Shown here: in pieces, positions 1 through 10,286 of the stretch | How the letters are laid out: every line of letters begins with the position of its first letter | Position numbering within the stretch: the stretch's first letter is position 1 | Assembly: GCF_019931065.1 (NCBI RefSeq) | Contig: NZ_JAIOUQ010000001.1 | Coordinates: 71,648-135,647, forward strand | From: Methanobacterium spitsbergense | GTDB taxonomy: Archaea > Methanobacteriota > Methanobacteria > Methanobacteriales > Methanobacteriaceae | Reading direction: 5' to 3' | Length of the DNA stretch: 64,000 nucleotides | The notes under the pieces: model-generated | Databases searched by the model: none | The model's input: the letters and a program-made list of their open reading frames with translations, nothing else | Told to the model about the DNA's origin: nothing | Program-made: the position numbers and the translations under genes

Positions 1-320
1 AACATGAAGAAGCAATTAAAGCCTATGATCGTGCCTTAAAATTAGATACAAATAACATTGAAGCGTTGTTTAATAAAGGGGAAACTTTAGGTATTATTGG
101 AAAACATGAAGAAGCAATAAAATATTTCAATATTATTTTGAAAATCGATCCAGATGATGCAGAAACCCTGTATGAAAAGGGAGTAAACTTAAAAAAACTA
201 GGAGAACATGAACAAGCAATAAAATACTTCGATAAAGCATTACAATTAGATCCAGATGATACTGATGCACAGAAAGGAAAAGAAGAAATATTATCCATGA
301 TACAATCAAAAAACACTTAA
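1..320 (+). CDS. Tetratricopeptide repeat (TPR) protein, C-terminal fragment
   Basis: The reading frame is open from the left edge (first full codon at base 3) to a TAA at 318-320, so only the C-terminus is visible. It contains three consecutive 34-residue TPR units with the usual pattern (HEEAIKAYDRALKLD, HEEAIKYFNIILKIDPDD, HEQAIKYFDKALQLDPDD) and a short charged tail. TPR units form helical hairpins that bind partner proteins; the partner cannot be told from this fragment. A second TPR protein with membrane segments lies at 46020. Confidence 0.85.
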   Translation, partial: HEEAIKAYDRALKLDTNNIEALFNKGETLGIIGKHEEAIKYFNIILKIDPDDAETLYEKGVNLKKLGEHEQAIKYFDKALQLDPDDTDAQKGKEEILSMIQSKNT

Positions 321-382
321 AATTTATAACCACCGAAACTTGGATGTACTAAGAGGGTTTACATAAATTAGGAGACAATTAA

Positions 383-1684
383 ATGCATCATTTAACATCT
401 AAATTAATGATCTACAGAAACATAGACAAGAATAGCATCTTGTTTAGATTATCGGATATTTACCGACAGTTTGAGGCAGAGAGCTATGTGAAAGATGATT
501 TAATTAGAGATATTTATATAGAAATCAATCGTCTGCTTGATATTTCAACCCATTATGGGTTTGACAATAATCTATGGCACAATTATCTGGCTTTTGTTTT
601 GGCCATGACTGAAAACCCCTTTACACGGGTATCTGAAAAAGTTGGAGCCAACAATGGTACTGTAAATAAATTTGCCAAGGGTGATTTCAGCATATTCAAA
701 CAGTTGTTTGACTTCGACTTTTCCAAATTGGAAAATGAACTGGCTATAGATTGTTTTACTGTTATCACAAATTATAAGGCTGTTGTGAAAGGTGAACAGA
801 TCTTCAACAAGAGTGTGAGTGAAAAAGTTCAAGAACTAAGTCAAGCCATTGAACAGTCTGAAGATGATATCGAGCTGTATCAGGTAATTACAGGTTTCTA
901 TAAAACATATGGTGTTGGAAAGTTAGGATTAAATAAGGCCTTCCGTATTTCAACTGATGATAAATCTGGATTCCTTTGCCCAATAACCATGACCAGTGAT
1001 ATGCTGCTGGATGATTTGGTGGGTTATGAATCTCAAAAAAAGGAACTAATAAAGAATACAGAAGCATTCGTTGAAGGATACAGGGCGAACAATGTTCTTT
1101 TATATGGTGATGCAGGTACTGGTAAATCCGCAAGTATAAAAGCCATTTTAAATCAGTATTACAGTCAGGGACTCCGGATGATCGAAGTCTACAAACATGA
1201 ATTTAAGGAACTGCCCAAGGTCATTGCAGCGATAAAAAATAGAAACTATCGATTTATTATTTATATGGACGATTTATCATTTGAAGAGTTCGAAATAGAA
1301 TATAAATATTTGAAGGCAGTTTTGGAGGGTGGTTTAGAGCCAAAACCTGAAAACGTACTTATATATGCCACATCGAACAGGCGACATCTCATCCGTGAAA
1401 CATGGAGCGACCGTTCAGATATGTCGGAGGATGAAATGCATCGATCTGATACAATAGAGGAAAAACTATCCCTGGCAGAGCGATTTGGTGTGACCATCGG
1501 TTATTACAAGCCAAATAGAGAAGAATATTTCAACATAGTCACTAATCTTGCAAGGCGACACCCTGAAATCAAACTATCAGATGAAGAACTGAGATCAGAA
1601 GCAGGTAAATGGGAAATGCGCCATGGTGGAATGTCAGGGCGTACAGCACAGCAGTTTATTGATTCATTGCTGGGACCTGTATGA
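383..1684 (+). CDS. DUF815-type AAA+ ATPase
   Basis: 433 residues. Walker A is GDAGTGKS at residues 242-249, and Walker B lies in [10 protein letters not shown] near residue 295. The blocks [23 protein letters not shown] and [10 protein letters not shown] are hallmarks of the DUF815 family of predicted ATPases. The N-terminal ~200 residues are helical and more variable. The family's substrate is unknown. An AGGAGA ribosome-binding site precedes the ATG. The gene follows the TPR gene by about 60 bp on the same strand, so co-transcription is possible. The family call is firm; the cellular role is open. Confidence 0.9.
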   Translation: MHHLTSKLMIYRNIDKNSILFRLSDIYRQFEAESYVKDDLIRDIYIEINRLLDISTHYGFDNNLWHNYLAFVLAMTENPFTRVSEKVGANNGTVNKFAKGDFSIFKQLFDFDFSKLENELAIDCFTVITNYKAVVKGEQIFNKSVSEKVQELSQAIEQSEDDIELYQVITGFYKTYGVGKLGLNKAFRISTDDKSGFLCPITMTSDMLLDDLVGYESQKKELIKNTEAFVEGYRANNVLLYGDAGTGKSASIKAILNQYYSQGLRMIEVYKHEFKELPKVIAAIKNRNYRFIIYMDDLSFEEFEIEYKYLKAVLEGGLEPKPENVLIYATSNRRHLIRETWSDRSDMSEDEMHRSDTIEEKLSLAERFGVTIGYYKPNREEYFNIVTNLARRHPEIKLSDEELRSEAGKWEMRHGGMSGRTAQQFIDSLLGPV

Positions 1685-2039
1685 TTTACCCTAATCTGTT
1701 ATTTTAAAAGTAAATTTGTCTCAACTTCGTTTTCAGGATATTTTAGTGTTGTCTGGTTTAAAATTTGGTATAATCCATTTTAATCAACAAATATATCCCA
1801 TTTTCATTCTATTTTATTTATTTTCCATAACCTAAACAAAATAAACTATTAACAGTTTTTCTATATTGACTCTCGGATTTTGCCAGCCCACAACAATTAT
1901 TTTAATCAAGATCATAATATTTAGTTTGATATTTTTTTCCATTACTACCAGTTTGTAATAATTTGCACATACTGAATTTTCTCCATCATTATTGAGATAG
2001 AGGATAAAAAATAAAAAAATATATGAAAAAATTATATCC
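1685..2039. other. Intergenic, no feature seen
   Basis: About 355 bp of AT-rich sequence between two convergent genes. I see no ORF of note, no strong hairpin and no repeat. T-rich stretches after the ATPase stop could serve as terminators. Confidence 0.5.
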
Positions 2040-3005
2040 TTATCTGTACTTATTTAAGTCTTTCATTTCCTTTTCTATCTTGTCTAACTTTTTATTGTAG
2101 AATTTTTCTAATCCAAACATTGTTACACTTAATACTATTAGGACAACTATGATGATTATCCCTATAACAACCACTATGATTGATGCGGCATAAAAAGGGC
2201 TTAATACGGCTAGAATTGCTGCCAGGATTCCTGAGATTATAGCTAATATTTCCATTACTTCTTTCTTATGATTAAGAGGTATGTAATCACTAACTAATTC
2301 ATTGTATTTATTCTGATATATTCTATTAATTATGAAATCAGGATTTGCTTTATTGTCCATATTTACTAATTTGATCTGTTTGTTTTGGTCGTCGCTTATA
2401 AAGGAGTCAATATCCAATTGAATTTCTTTTTTATCAGCTTTTAATATTACATGTTTTGAATCATTAGTAAGGCCCTTAAAAACGAAATATCTTATGTAAC
2501 CATTACTGTTAATATACTGTACTATGTCACCATTTTGCAATTCATTAGAAAGATTTCCAGTTTTATTATAATTCTCTTTTGTTACAGTAATATTGTTTAT
2601 ACTCTTTAATTCTCCAATAGTCTTATTCGCATCTATATTTGCTTTATCTGGTTTGTAGGCACTCTTTTTTTTGGTACTTGAGTTTTGAATTTCGTTTATA
2701 TTATTAACAGGTATATTAAGATTTTCTTCTTGCTCATTAATATTTTTTAACTGATTATTATTGACATCAAGTTTTTCTGCTTCTTTATTGATTTGTTTAA
2801 TTTCTTTCATTATTTTAACGAACTTAATTGTAAGTTTTATTTTCTCAATTACACTTAATTTGTTCATTTTATATTTGTTCAAATTTTGTGCATCGTTTTT
2901 TATAGATTCACTGTGTTTTTGAATATCACTAATATCATTTGCAAATGCAGGTACAATGTTAATTATCATGATGACTAAAATGGCTGCTAAAATGCTTAAT
3001 TTCAT
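2040..3005 (-). CDS. Secreted/membrane-anchored protein, paralogue of the upstream gene
   Basis: 321 residues from the ATG at 3005, chosen because GAGG lies a few bases upstream; an in-frame start 30 bp earlier has no such site. It has a signal peptide (residues 1-24), a Lys/Asn-rich helical region, a small globular segment around GDIVQ (about 159-163) and two strong hydrophobic helices near the C-terminus (about 250-298). It resembles the adjacent 3057-4292 product in signal sequence, order of parts and the GDIVQ...IRY core. That core resembles the C-terminal half of C39-like cysteine-peptidase domains, but the protein has no cysteine, so it would not be catalytic. Function unknown; probably at the cell surface. 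Confidence 0.7.
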   Translation of the reverse strand: MKLSILAAILVIMIINIVPAFANDISDIQKHSESIKNDAQNLNKYKMNKLSVIEKIKLTIKFVKIMKEIKQINKEAEKLDVNNNQLKNINEQEENLNIPVNNINEIQNSSTKKKSAYKPDKANIDANKTIGELKSINNITVTKENYNKTGNLSNELQNGDIVQYINSNGYIRYFVFKGLTNDSKHVILKADKKEIQLDIDSFISDDQNKQIKLVNMDNKANPDFIINRIYQNKYNELVSDYIPLNHKKEVMEILAIISGILAAILAVLSPFYAASIIVVVIGIIIIVVLIVLSVTMFGLEKFYNKKLDKIEKEMKDLNKYR

Positions 3006-3056
3006 ATTAAAAACCTCATATATGATTAATTCCAATTTAAATGGTAAAAAAAAAAT

Positions 3057-4292
3057 TTAGTTTGTCATATATCTATCAATATCATTTTTTTGAGCATTCG
3101 CAACTGCTAGTTCTTTCGATGCTAATCTATTCACAATCCCTTCAGATATTCCTAAACTTGCTGTTGCAAATGCAGTAGCGCCAAGTGTTATGAGTAGTGT
3201 TATGAATACAGCCTTTTGAGTTTTTGATATCGGGTCGAATAAGCCTATGAATGGTGCTCCTTCATTAAACATAGCATACTGTCTAATTTTTCTAATCATT
3301 TCCCATAATTTTACTAATGAACAAATTATTCCCAATACTCCAGTTAAATATAGAAGGATACGAAATGCAACCCTTAGGTCTGAGACACGTTCTAGTCTGT
3401 TTGATGCATCTTTTATCTCACTCAGTATTTCCTGATTTTCTGCCATAAATATTTCATGTACAACGTATTCAGGTGGTTTATTAGAGTTATTAAATTTAAT
3501 ACCAGTTTTAGATTTCCAAAACTCATCAAAAGCCATAACTGTATTTATTCCATCTGCTCTAAGACGTACATAAATTAAATTGGAATCTTCAAGGGACTCT
3601 TCAAATATTAAATATCTTATGAATGCCTTTCCAACTTTATCATCCTTGCTCATTATCTGAACTATGTCCCCTGAAACAAGTTCATCTATTTTTTGGTAAG
3701 TTCCTTCATCTACAGCTATATTTTTCTCTTTTAACTGTTTAATCGTTTTATCTGCATTTTTAAGGTCATATGATGGTATCCCCTCATTTTTATCGTTAGT
3801 ATCAGTTATTTTATTATTGTTATCGGTTGTTCCATCATTAATACCGGTTGTTCCATTATCAGCATCAGTTGTTTCATCAGTAATATCAGTTGATCCATCA
3901 TCATTAATATCGGTTGTTCCATTGTTAGTATCGGTGTGATTCGAACCGTCAACTGGGATATTTCTGTTATTATTTTTTAAGTAATTATATAAGGCTTTAC
4001 TTTCTTTTTCTTGTTTTTTAAGTCGTTTTAAATCTTTTCTAGCTTTTAAATTTAATTTATGGGCGTTTTTTGTTATCTTAACAGATTTTTTCATGATTTT
4101 TGGAAGTTTAGTTAGTAATTTTATCATATCCATAAAACTAAATTTCTTTAATTTCCCATAATATTCTAGTTTTTTCGTATCTTTACTTAAGGATTCAGAA
4201 TAGTTCTCTATATTTCCTATCTCCGTTGCAAAAGCAGGTACAAGGTTAATAATTATAACAACTAAAAATACTGCTAACAACTTTTTTTTCAT
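3057..4292 (-). CDS. Secreted/membrane-anchored protein with Asp/Thr/Asn linker
   Basis: 411 residues with a GGAGGGAT ribosome-binding site. A signal peptide ends near AFA (residue 22). A basic helical stretch follows (40-105), then a low-complexity linker rich in D, N, T and G (about 119-170), a globular segment with GDIVQ (208-212), and hydrophobic helices in the C-terminal 130 residues. It sits about 50 bp upstream of its paralogue on the same strand, suggesting an operon that arose by tandem duplication. The linker looks like a flexible surface spacer. Function not recognised. Confidence 0.7.
   Translation of the reverse strand: MKKKLLAVFLVVIIINLVPAFATEIGNIENYSESLSKDTKKLEYYGKLKKFSFMDMIKLLTKLPKIMKKSVKITKNAHKLNLKARKDLKRLKKQEKESKALYNYLKNNNRNIPVDGSNHTDTNNGTTDINDDGSTDITDETTDADNGTTGINDGTTDNNNKITDTNDKNEGIPSYDLKNADKTIKQLKEKNIAVDEGTYQKIDELVSGDIVQIMSKDDKVGKAFIRYLIFEESLEDSNLIYVRLRADGINTVMAFDEFWKSKTGIKFNNSNKPPEYVVHEIFMAENQEILSEIKDASNRLERVSDLRVAFRILLYLTGVLGIICSLVKLWEMIRKIRQYAMFNEGAPFIGLFDPISKTQKAVFITLLITLGATAFATASLGISEGIVNRLASKELAVANAQKNDIDRYMTN
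3783..3938 (-). repeat. In-frame low-complexity repeat encoding the Asp/Thr/Asn linker
   Basis: Short imperfect 15-30 bp units built on the reverse complement of 'tcggttgttcc' recur and encode variants of DGTTDxND. Such tracts change length readily by slippage in multiples of three, which would alter the spacer without breaking the frame. Confidence 0.6.
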
Positions 4293-4565
4293 TATATAAT
4301 CCCTCCATATATTTTATAAACATTACTAAGTTTGCAAATGATTATTATGGCACTTAGAATGGTTTCTTGAAAATTCATATCTAAATTTTCATTATCTTAA
4401 GATTATTTAATAATATTATAATAACATTAATTTAACATGCAAAAGTTGCATTATATATATTTTTCGAATTGTATGGATATGTGATATTATCATAAAGGTT
4501 ATATAGTATAAATTTTACATGTAAACGTAAAATAGAGTTATTAATTAATTGAGGTGAATTATTAA

Positions 4566-5429
4566 ATGAAAATAAAAATTTTCGGTATAATTATGACTTT
4601 AATAGTAATGTCTTGCATATTTGCAGCTAATGCTGAAAGTGGTGGGCAGGATATGAGTGTCATTTACGTGAATCCTAATCTAGGTAATCCTGTAAATATG
4701 GGTAATGACCATAACCCTGGAAATGATATTCATGCACCTAAACTAACCATAACAAGTGCTTTAGATGCTGTAAATAATGGGGGAACAATATACCTCAGCA
4801 ATGGAGTATATACTGATCCCGATATGTATGACAATTATATAATAAATAAAAATGTTACAATCATCGGAGAAGACAAAGATCGGACCATAATAGATGGATT
4901 AGGCCGACAATATTCATTTATTCGTATTAAGCCTAATAGTACTGTTAATTTTCAGAAAATAACATTCAAAGGGAACAACAAAGTCGTCCAAGCAGAAGGA
5001 TTAATCTTTAATCGTGGAAATACCACAATCACCCAATGTACTTTCAGAGAAAACGATGGCGGTTTTGCAGCCATATATAACCTAGGTATATTAAACGTTA
5101 CCCACTGCCTGTTCATTAATAACCCCGCTTTATGCATAGCAGGCGCTAATTCCCAAGACCACGGATACCTTATCCAAACTATGGGGGAAAATAGTAAATG
5201 CTCTGTAACCTACAGTACATTCATAAACAACAGCGCATATGTGGATTTCATTGCATATGATTCAAATAGTTCAATAAACTATTGCAACTTTTACGACCAA
5301 GGCGATGTAGTTGCTGTTGGAATATGTACCTTAGATGCTAAATACAACTTCTGGAATGGTACACCAAATATATTTACAAACTGGGGAGGAAATCTAACCT
5401 GGGAACCTGTTTCAGACAGTCCATTTTAA
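4566..5429 (+). CDS. Small secreted beta-helix (adhesin-like) protein
   Basis: 287 residues with GAGGTGA upstream of the ATG. A signal peptide (1-23) is followed by IYVNP and GGTIYLSNGVY, the usual opening of a right-handed parallel beta-helix, then repeated turns such as NVTIIGEDKDRTIIDG, TTITQCTFREN, LNVTHCLFINN and CSVTYSTFINN. It is much shorter than the large adhesins of this order and has no Ig-like or anchoring tail. Probable extracellular protein; ligand unknown. It is divergent from the 3057-4292 gene across 273 bp of AT-rich promoter sequence. Confidence 0.75.
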   Translation: MKIKIFGIIMTLIVMSCIFAANAESGGQDMSVIYVNPNLGNPVNMGNDHNPGNDIHAPKLTITSALDAVNNGGTIYLSNGVYTDPDMYDNYIINKNVTIIGEDKDRTIIDGLGRQYSFIRIKPNSTVNFQKITFKGNNKVVQAEGLIFNRGNTTITQCTFRENDGGFAAIYNLGILNVTHCLFINNPALCIAGANSQDHGYLIQTMGENSKCSVTYSTFINNSAYVDFIAYDSNSSINYCNFYDQGDVVAVGICTLDAKYNFWNGTPNIFTNWGGNLTWEPVSDSPF

Positions 5430-5585
5430 AATAAAACTAAAATCACAAATAAGAGAAAATGGATATGGAAAAACAGATTAAAATCAAAACAATGGTTTAC
5501 TATCCGCAATATTAATTAACATATCGGGATAACCTATCATTTATAAAAATATTGATAAATTAAATTATAAATTTAAAAAGAAACT

Positions 5586-6206
5586 ATGAAACTCAAAAAA
5601 CTAAAAAATATTGAAAAGAAATATTTCGGATTAATTTTTGTCATCGTTATTATTTTAGTGGCAGTTACTGGTGGGTATTTTCTACTTAATACTGGAAACG
5701 AAGCTAAATACTATGAAAATTATGGATTACAATATAAAGCAATAAATAACGCTACTGATACAAGTAGTAATCTAATAGCCAGTATATTCAGCTCAATGAT
5801 GGTTTCTGAAGGTATAAATTTAGAAGATGAAGATTTGAATTTGACAAAAAACACAAATTCAAATGTAAATGATGATGTAGATAGTGCTAAAAACAATATT
5901 TTAATAGCTATTAATTATGACCATGAAATGATTAAATATGCTAAAACGGGATTACAAAAGAAATATGCTGAAATTTTAAACCAACAAGCAAATGCAATGT
6001 TGAAATCAATGGACCTAATTAAAGAACTATCAATAGCCTCAAAAAACAACGAACAAGGAAAAGTTGATAATATAACAGCCCAACTTGAAGAAATTAATAA
6101 CCAGATGGATGGATTTCAACATGAATTAGATGATATGAAAAATCAAGATACCAATTTTAAAACTAGCCTGGAAAAAATAGAGAATGGAGAAACAGATGAA
6201 AATTAA
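5586..6206 (+). CDS. Membrane-anchored coiled-coil protein, unknown function
   Basis: 206 residues: a basic N-terminus, one transmembrane segment (about 16-36), then a long helical, Asn/Lys/Glu-rich region with a predicted coiled coil towards the C-terminus. No family recognised. Its plan is like that of the 44543-45145 product, but I could not establish homology by eye. It probably faces the cell exterior. Confidence 0.6.
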   Translation: MKLKKLKNIEKKYFGLIFVIVIILVAVTGGYFLLNTGNEAKYYENYGLQYKAINNATDTSSNLIASIFSSMMVSEGINLEDEDLNLTKNTNSNVNDDVDSAKNNILIAINYDHEMIKYAKTGLQKKYAEILNQQANAMLKSMDLIKELSIASKNNEQGKVDNITAQLEEINNQMDGFQHELDDMKNQDTNFKTSLEKIENGETDEN

Positions 6207-6332
6207 TTAAGGATGTGGGAATCATATTCTTCTACAAATCTAAGTTTAGTATTTTTTTATCTAATTTTTTTTATTTCGGCTCCTTAAATCTAAATAATAC
6301 ATATTTTAGTCATAGATCAGTTGGAAAACAAG

Positions 6333-6602
6333 CTATCTTTTCATATTTACTGTTATAACCCCATCTTTACAAGTTACTGAAGTTAGAGCGAGATGTGAGT
6401 CAACTCGTAAAGTACCATTTTCATCTTTATAAATTAACTTCATCCGTTGATCCTCTTTACTTTTTAGATGAATGTATATTCTAGTATTTCTAGTATTTCT
6501 GTTAAACTTAAAATCTGCTTTTCCACCTTCATAATAATGATGAGTTACGTCAGTAATTTCAAATTCATCTATCTCTAAATAAACTGAAGACATTATTGGC
6601 AT
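6333..6602 (-). CDS. Hypothetical protein, 89 residues
   Basis: The ATG at 6602 is preferred because GGAG lies 8 bases upstream; a GTG nine bases earlier is too close to that site. The protein is all-beta in appearance, with alternating hydrophobic residues and clusters of charge (EIDEFEITDV, RIYIHLKSKED). No signal peptide or membrane segment. Family not recognised. It stands alone between AT-rich spacers. Confidence 0.5.
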   Translation of the reverse strand: MPIMSSVYLEIDEFEITDVTHHYYEGGKADFKFNRNTRNTRIYIHLKSKEDQRMKLIYKDENGTLRVDSHLALTSVTCKDGVITVNMKR

Positions 6603-6611
6603 ATATCTCAC

Positions 6612-7112
6612 TCCATAGAATACTTGTAGGATTTATTAAGTAATATTTTCTATTAACTAATATATATTATTACAATCTAAAATAAATGCAAATCATTCTA
6701 ACGAAATACTAATATTTTATATCATTTATTGAAAATTAGTTTATAGGATTAATCTAAGGAATCTTAAAAAATTTAGAAAAATAAAATTATGGAGTATGAT
6801 CGAGATTTATTAAAATCGTCTACTTTAATTGTTATTTATTATGTCTTGATTACTATGAGATATAGTTAAGAACTATTTACTTTAGGATCTTTTATTGTGG
6901 CTTTCTTTTATTCTTTGGCTTTATATTTTTCAATTTTAACATGATCTAACAGTTATTTATTTAAAAAATGATTTTCAATGATAAATATTTTTAAATTCAT
7001 AATTATCAAATCTATACTTCATTATAAAATCCTGTAGAAATAAATTATTGAATCACACATAACAAATAATAAATTATAGTTTTAATTGACTATTCTTTGG
7101 GGGGGAATTCGT
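6612..7112. other. Intergenic, no feature seen
   Basis: About 500 bp, over 75% A+T by eye. I see no ORF or inverted repeat beyond what such composition gives. It must hold the promoters of the two divergent flanking genes. Confidence 0.4.
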
Positions 7113-7988
7113 TTGGATTATTTGATTTGTGATAAATGTGAGGGGTATTATGAGCTTCAATCTGGAGAGTCCCCTAATGATTTTGATTTATCATGTGATT
7201 GTGGTGGAGAATTACAGGTTCATAATATGTCCAATGATTATGCATCTGAGAATAATGAACCTAAAAGAGAAATTATTGGTATTGGTAAGGGTTATGCTGA
7301 AAAAAAGAGCTCTCACTACAACAACCTTTTTATTTTTGGTGGAATTATTGGTTTAATTGGATTAATTGGTATTATTATAACTCCATTCTCTTTAATTATT
7401 CTATTATCCGGATGTGGATTGCTTTATTATGGATATAATAATGGTAAAAGTTGGAATAAGGGTATTATTGGAGAATCTATTGTTGCAGATTATCTAAATC
7501 AATTACCTGAAGATTATTATATTTTTAATGATGTTAAATTCCCTGGAAGCTATGGAAATCTTGATCACATCGTAATTGGCCCTAATGGAATTTTTGTAAT
7601 AGAAACAAAAAATTATAAAGGATTTTACTTTGTTAAAGATAAAGAATGGTTCTATAAAACTGGTAAATATACCAAAAAAGCACGTTCACAACCTGGAAAA
7701 CAGGTAATCCTAAATGCAATGTCATTAAGAAAATTTTTAGTTGATAATAATATTAAAATGGACGATGTCTGGATTGATTCAATAGTTACATTACTAAATA
7801 ACAATTTTAAGATTGAAAAAAGACCAAAAGATTATAATGTTTTGTTCCCTTCCACTATACCACAATTCATTCTAAATTCAAGAAGAAATATTGATATAAA
7901 TATTCTTAATAAAGCTATTGTTTTAATAGAACCATTTTGTATAGAATTGTCTTATATATATCAAACAGGTAAAGAATCAGATGAATAG
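7113..7988 (+). CDS. NERD-domain membrane protein with N-terminal zinc ribbon
   Basis: 291 residues if translation starts at the TTG at 7113, which follows a GGGGGGG run by 7 bases. A ribbon comes first (CDKC at 6-9, CDC at 28-30), then two hydrophobic helices (about 75-112), then a nuclease-related (NERD) domain with [23 protein letters not shown], where D, E and K are the restriction-fold active-site positions. NERD domains occur in predicted nucleases and DNA-processing proteins. Cytoplasmic domain at the membrane is inferred. The substrate is unknown. Confidence 0.8.
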   Translation: MDYLICDKCEGYYELQSGESPNDFDLSCDCGGELQVHNMSNDYASENNEPKREIIGIGKGYAEKKSSHYNNLFIFGGIIGLIGLIGIIITPFSLIILLSGCGLLYYGYNNGKSWNKGIIGESIVADYLNQLPEDYYIFNDVKFPGSYGNLDHIVIGPNGIFVIETKNYKGFYFVKDKEWFYKTGKYTKKARSQPGKQVILNAMSLRKFLVDNNIKMDDVWIDSIVTLLNNNFKIEKRPKDYNVLFPSTIPQFILNSRRNIDINILNKAIVLIEPFCIELSYIYQTGKESDE

Positions 7989-8088
7989 AATAACCACTTA
8001 AATTTAATATTCTAAATGAATTTAAATAACAAACTTATTTTTTTGTGATAAAAAAAATGATTTAAGTGATAAATTTTTATGCAAATCT

Positions 8089-8545
8089 TTATATTTTCCC
8101 CTTTCTCTTTACTTGTATTATTGTTGGGACATACATCACTGCAAAACCAATGACAATGGAAAATACAATGTCCAAGGTAGTAAATGTTCCCCATAAGTTA
8201 GAATAAATATACAATGAAAGTGGGGCGTATATTGCACTTGCAGTCACAACCCCCTGGTGAATATTCGCCAGTGTACAACGTGTATGATGCATGAATTATA
8301 AAATTTGAAAATATCCATGCTGCTGTTGACAATCCCAGAATTAACGTCCATTCACTTGGATAAAAAATTGCAAGTGACACTGATACAAGAACATAAACCA
8401 TGAAAATAACATTTCCAACAATGAACTGTTCAAATGTTTCAGGTGCACCAAAATATTTCTTTGCCCAAGGCACAAATCGTGGTGATTCTTCTAATATATG
8501 TACAAAATATGCTAAAGGTACAAACCACAGAATTTTTAAATCCAT
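8089..8545 (-). pseudogene. HXXEE-motif membrane protein, frameshifted
   Basis: Two overlapping frames together make one protein of about 152 residues: 8545 down to about 8254 encodes LKILWFVPLAYFVHILEESP...HASYTLYTGEYSPG, and the next frame continues VVTASAIYAPLSLYIYSN to the stop at 8089. The join is a run of five C (plus strand, 8250-8254); four would restore the frame. The HILEE near the N-terminus is the HXXEE signature of small integral membrane proteins of unknown function. Single-base expansion in a homopolymer: real inactivation, phase switching or sequencing error cannot be separated here. Confidence 0.75.
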
Positions 8546-8697
8546 AAATTTATTACCCCTTTAATATTAATCCTATTTATTAATACTAAGTATAAATAGT
8601 TATTAATGTTAAATTAGTCAGATAGCTTTGAACAATTAATTTTTATTAAACAACTTGAATTAGATATGAATTTAGCTAAAAAAAAGAAATATTTAAT

Positions 8698-8919
8698 TTA
8701 TGTAGCACTAGCAGTTGTGTAAGCATCGTACATACCGTAAAGCCATACAATAATGTAGAGTATATACGCAATTATTCCCAATAAAAAGATTGTTGCCAAT
8801 GCTCCTAGTATCACTGCTACGATGAATATTATTATTCCCTTCATTATATTTCCAGCGTATACAGTACCGATACCTGGCAAAAAGAAAGATATAATCAATG
8901 CTAAAATAGGGTTTGCCAT
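8698..8919 (-). CDS. Small TM2-like two-helix membrane protein
   Basis: 73 residues; GAGGTG lies 7 bases before the ATG. It has two hydrophobic helices, with PGIGTVYAGNIMKG between the first and second and a WLYGMYDAYTTA tail, the pattern of archaeal TM2-like proteins in which the short loop after the first helix carries Gly and Tyr. Function unknown; cytoplasmic membrane. Confidence 0.75.
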   Translation of the reverse strand: MANPILALIISFFLPGIGTVYAGNIMKGIIIFIVAVILGALATIFLLGIIAYILYIIVWLYGMYDAYTTASAT

Positions 8920-9188
8920 TTTTTTTCACCTCAGATAGTTTATCTATATTACTATTGGTTTAACTAATTAATATTCTTTTTCTTCACTCCTAAAACAGAA
9001 CTATTGTATAGTATGCTTTATTTGATGTTTTATTTTGTTCAGCCAATCTGCAGCCATGAGGTTTAGATACATGACACCAACGGAAAGGGTTGGAAAATAT
9101 GTCTTCAACATATTTATATGAAGTAATCATCTACAATAATAAGTGCATACTAATCTGTATAAATATTATAAAAAAATAGGTGATTTAA

Positions 9189-9356
9189 ATGGCAAATCTA
9201 ACTGTAAATATATTATATGTAATTTTATTCGTGGTTATCATAGTCTTTTTAGATTTTAAATATTTTAGAAATGACCTTATGAAACGGTTAATTGCAAATG
9301 TATTGATTGTTTTGGTGGCTGTTGCTATATATTATCAGTTTTTAGTTAATTTATAA
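9189..9356 (+). CDS. Small membrane protein, 55 residues
   Basis: An ATG preceded by AGGTGAT starts a 55-residue frame ending in TAA. It has two hydrophobic helices separated by LDFKYFRNDLMKRL. The C-terminal 40 residues resemble the 60-residue protein encoded at 9592-9774 (RLIANVLIVLVAVAIYY against RLIVNILIVIVFGVVYL), so the two are probably paralogues. A degenerate copy of its 3' part lies at 10447-10650. Function unknown. Confidence 0.65.
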   Translation: MANLTVNILYVILFVVIIVFLDFKYFRNDLMKRLIANVLIVLVAVAIYYQFLVNL

Positions 9357-9591
9357 AAAAAATAGATTAAAATGGTCATATAATAACCGTTAAAGTTAAA
9401 GAATTATATTTAATGGATTAAATTAGTTTAGTATTCTGGCACAAACTATTTGATGATCTGGTCAGTATTCCATTACTGATCAATTTATTTTAATTTTTTA
9501 TAATAGTACAACAGGCTTATTTTCCATTTAATTACCCGGTCGATTGATTACTTTCATAAATTTTTTTTGATCAATCTTTTTTGAAAAATTT

Positions 9592-9774
9592 CTATAAATT
9601 TCTTATAAATACTAAATAAACAACCCCAAACACAATAACAATTAATATATTAACGATTAGTCTAGCAATGAAATCTTGGCTTAAAAATGTCATTGTGTCT
9701 AAAAGAATTATTAGAGCTACTAAAATAATTATATATATCAATGAAATTATTGGATTTCCTCTTTTTCGGTCCAT
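9592..9774 (-). CDS. Small membrane protein, 60 residues
   Basis: The ATG at 9774 has GGGGGA 9 bases upstream. Two hydrophobic helices flank LDTMTFLSQDFIARL. It overlaps the end of the upstream 9747-9992 gene by 28 bp in another frame, so the two are translationally coupled. It resembles the 9189-9356 product. Function unknown. Confidence 0.65.
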   Translation of the reverse strand: MDRKRGNPIISLIYIIILVALIILLDTMTFLSQDFIARLIVNILIVIVFGVVYLVFIRNL

Positions 9775-9992
9775 TCTTGGTTTCCCCCTGTTAAACTGGC
9801 GATTACAAAAAAAACAACAAGTGCTACAATAAAAATTAATATAGTAGTAATGCTTATTCGGAAATATATAAAATCTAGAATTACAGTTAATACAAAAAGT
9901 AAAGTTACAATCCATCCTTGCCATGTTTTTGGAGCTGGTCCATATCCAACAAGTTTTTTACCAAACCATGGTTTTTGAGTTATTCTTTTCAT
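9747..9992 (-). CDS. Small two-helix membrane protein with WFGKK motif
   Basis: 81 residues; GGTG lies upstream of the ATG. The N-terminus KPWFGKKLVGYGPAPKTWQG precedes two hydrophobic helices (about 26-46 and 49-67) and an acidic tail. The WFGxK...GxGPxxWQGW pattern recurs in small membrane proteins of bacteria and archaea without known function. It forms an overlapping pair with the 60-residue gene downstream. Confidence 0.65.
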   Translation of the reverse strand: MKRITQKPWFGKKLVGYGPAPKTWQGWIVTLLFVLTVILDFIYFRISITTILIFIVALVVFFVIASLTGGNQEWTEKEEIQ

Positions 9993-10286
9993 GTTTTCAC
10001 CCGTACATATGAATGTTATTATTATTTAACATGTTTATATTTATATTGTAATACAGGAAATTAGTCATTTAAATTAAGAAATCATTACAATGATACATGA
10101 TCTTTTTGCTCCCCTACCGTATTACATTTAACTGCTATAATTAATTTAATTTATATATTTTATTCCATCAAAAAATGTCTCAAAAAATATTTTCCTTTCT
10201 TTGGTCTTTGTCTGGATAATGTATTCAACTGTAAATGAGACGTGAGCTGAAAAAAACTTTAAAATGTATTTGGGAGGTATTTAAAG
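9993..10286. other. Intergenic, no gene seen
   Basis: About 290 bp before the repeat mosaic. No ORF or strong structure seen. It carries the promoter of the 9992 minus-strand pair. Confidence 0.35.
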
